Under the pieces are notes generated by a model. It saw nothing but the letters and a program-made list of their open reading frames with translations, was not told the DNA's origin and did not search any database. This document shows, one piece after another, positions 11,034 to 11,738 of a stretch of DNA of 11,738 bases. Where the stretch lies: assembly GCA_001776335.1 (NCBI GenBank), contig MFAZ01000009.1:1-11738 (forward strand). Direction: 5' to 3'. Numbering within the stretch: the stretch's first letter is position 1; the number at the start of each line of letters is the position of its first letter. The position numbers were made by a program, and so were the translations under genes. This stretch comes from Candidatus Curtissbacteria bacterium RIFCSPHIGHO2_01_FULL_41_11 (GTDB taxonomy: Bacteria > Patescibacteriota > Microgenomatia > Curtissbacterales > GWA2-41-24).

Positions 11034-11738
11034 TTGGCAATACAAGCAAGAACAGAGTTCGCGTCAGCACTAAATCAGGTTTGTTCCGAACGCGGAGTCG
11101 AACCCGAAGTAGTGATTGATTCCATAAAACAGGCAATACTAGCTGCATATCGCAAGGATTATGGTGACCCGGAAGGAATCGATGTAGATCTCGATTCCAA
11201 CTCGGGCGAAGTCAAGCTCAGCAAAGCTAAGAAAGATATCACACCCGCAGGTTTCGGTCGCATCGCAGCCCAGACTGCAAAACAGGTTATTCTTCAAAGA
11301 ATCAGGGAAGCAGAAAAAAGCGCAATTTTAACCGAATATTCATCTAAAATTGGAACCTTAGTCTCGGGAGTAGTACAACGGATTTCCGGGCCAATTATTA
11401 CAGTCAATCTCGGAAAAGCCGAGGGAATTATGCCTCCACAAGAACAGTCTCATAATGAAAAATATTTTGTTAATCAAAGATTAAAATTTTACGTAGTTGG
11501 TATTAAAGAAGGCCCGCGAGGTGAAGAAATCATCCTTTCCCGAAGTTCGGGCGGTCTTCTCGAAGGTCTTTTTAAGCAAGAAGTTCCGGAAATTTCCTCT
11601 GGTAGTGTTGAAGTTAAAGCAGTCGCCAGAGAAGGCGGTTCAAGATCAAAAATTGCCGTTGCCAGCAAGCAAATGGGTGTAGATCCGGTTGGTTCATGTG
11701 TAGGCCAGAAAGGTGTTCGCGTTCAGGCTGTCATGAAC
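11034..11738 (+). CDS. nusA: transcription termination/antitermination factor NusA, 5' part
   Basis: The first 235 codons, cut by the window edge. NusA binds RNA polymerase, enhances pausing and hairpin-dependent termination, and takes part in rRNA antitermination. The N-terminal domain (about 1-100) begins AIQARTEFASALNQVCSERGVEPEVVIDSIKQAILAAY and ends FGRIAAQTAKQVILQRIREAE; the S1 domain runs about 103-170 (GTLVSGVVQRI, ITVNLGKAEGIMP); KH1 follows from about 185 (EVPEISSGSVEVKAVAREGGSRSKIAV, DPVGSCVGQKGVRVQAV) with its GxxG at 224-227. Translation starts at TTG. Compared from memory with E. coli NusA, about 30 residues are missing from the N-terminal domain between IDVDLDSNSGEV and FGRIAAQ. 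The leader hairpin suggests control by premature termination. Confidence 0.95.
   Translation, partial: MAIQARTEFASALNQVCSERGVEPEVVIDSIKQAILAAYRKDYGDPEGIDVDLDSNSGEVKLSKAKKDITPAGFGRIAAQTAKQVILQRIREAEKSAILTEYSSKIGTLVSGVVQRISGPIITVNLGKAEGIMPPQEQSHNEKYFVNQRLKFYVVGIKEGPRGEEIILSRSSGGLLEGLFKQEVPEISSGSVEVKAVAREGGSRSKIAVASKQMGVDPVGSCVGQKGVRVQAVMN

Overview
The window reads as chromosomal DNA from a small-genome bacterium, most likely a Candidate Phyla Radiation (Patescibacteria) member, with Microgenomates as a guess. The reasons are compact genes, truncated versions of conserved proteins (HrcA about 100 residues short, NusA N-terminal domain shortened, zinc-less DnaJ), very short intergenic gaps, and a dispersed repeat built on CCCTGAGCGAAGTCGAAGGG. 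TGA ends lepA and other genes normally, so the UGA-as-glycine code of Gracilibacteria/SR1 is not in use. Taxonomy is inference; no rRNA or tRNA gene was found.

Layout. Positions 83-508 (-): small XRE-type helix-turn-helix protein, divergent from lepA (610-2355, +). Next is an unknown 91-residue gene, then a heat-shock cluster on the + strand: hrcA (2868-3590), grpE (3596-4111), an unknown 87-residue gene, dnaK (4367-6292), an unknown 169-residue gene, a DUF6941-like gene (6803-7219) and a zinc-less dnaJ (7332-8171). After it come a 72-residue unknown gene (-), an aldo/keto reductase (8548-9372, +), a GT-C membrane glycosyltransferase (9412-10908, -) and the 5' part of nusA (11034 to the window edge, +). 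The order lepA-x-hrcA-grpE-x-dnaK-x-x-dnaJ recalls the Firmicute lepA-hemW-hrcA-grpE-dnaK-dnaJ cluster with hemW absent and small unknown genes added.

How it works together. HrcA should repress its own operon through a CIRCE-like palindrome lying on the hrcA core promoter. DnaK, GrpE and DnaJ form the Hsp70 refolding machine. The genes from hrcA to the DUF6941-like gene are separated by at most 5 bp or overlap, so they are probably one transcript; dnaJ is set off by 112 bp that hold a possible second promoter and an insertion-like structure.

Two patterns stand out. First, most transcription units begin with a recognisable -35/-10 pair whose -10 box ends only 6-15 bases before the start codon, with no Shine-Dalgarno: leaderless or nearly leaderless mRNAs. 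nusA is the exception, with a roughly 60-base leader, a strong Shine-Dalgarno and a terminator-like hairpin. Second, the 14-base string covering the dnaJ start codon is duplicated around an 80-base segment containing an inverted repeat, as if an element had landed on the start of dnaJ.
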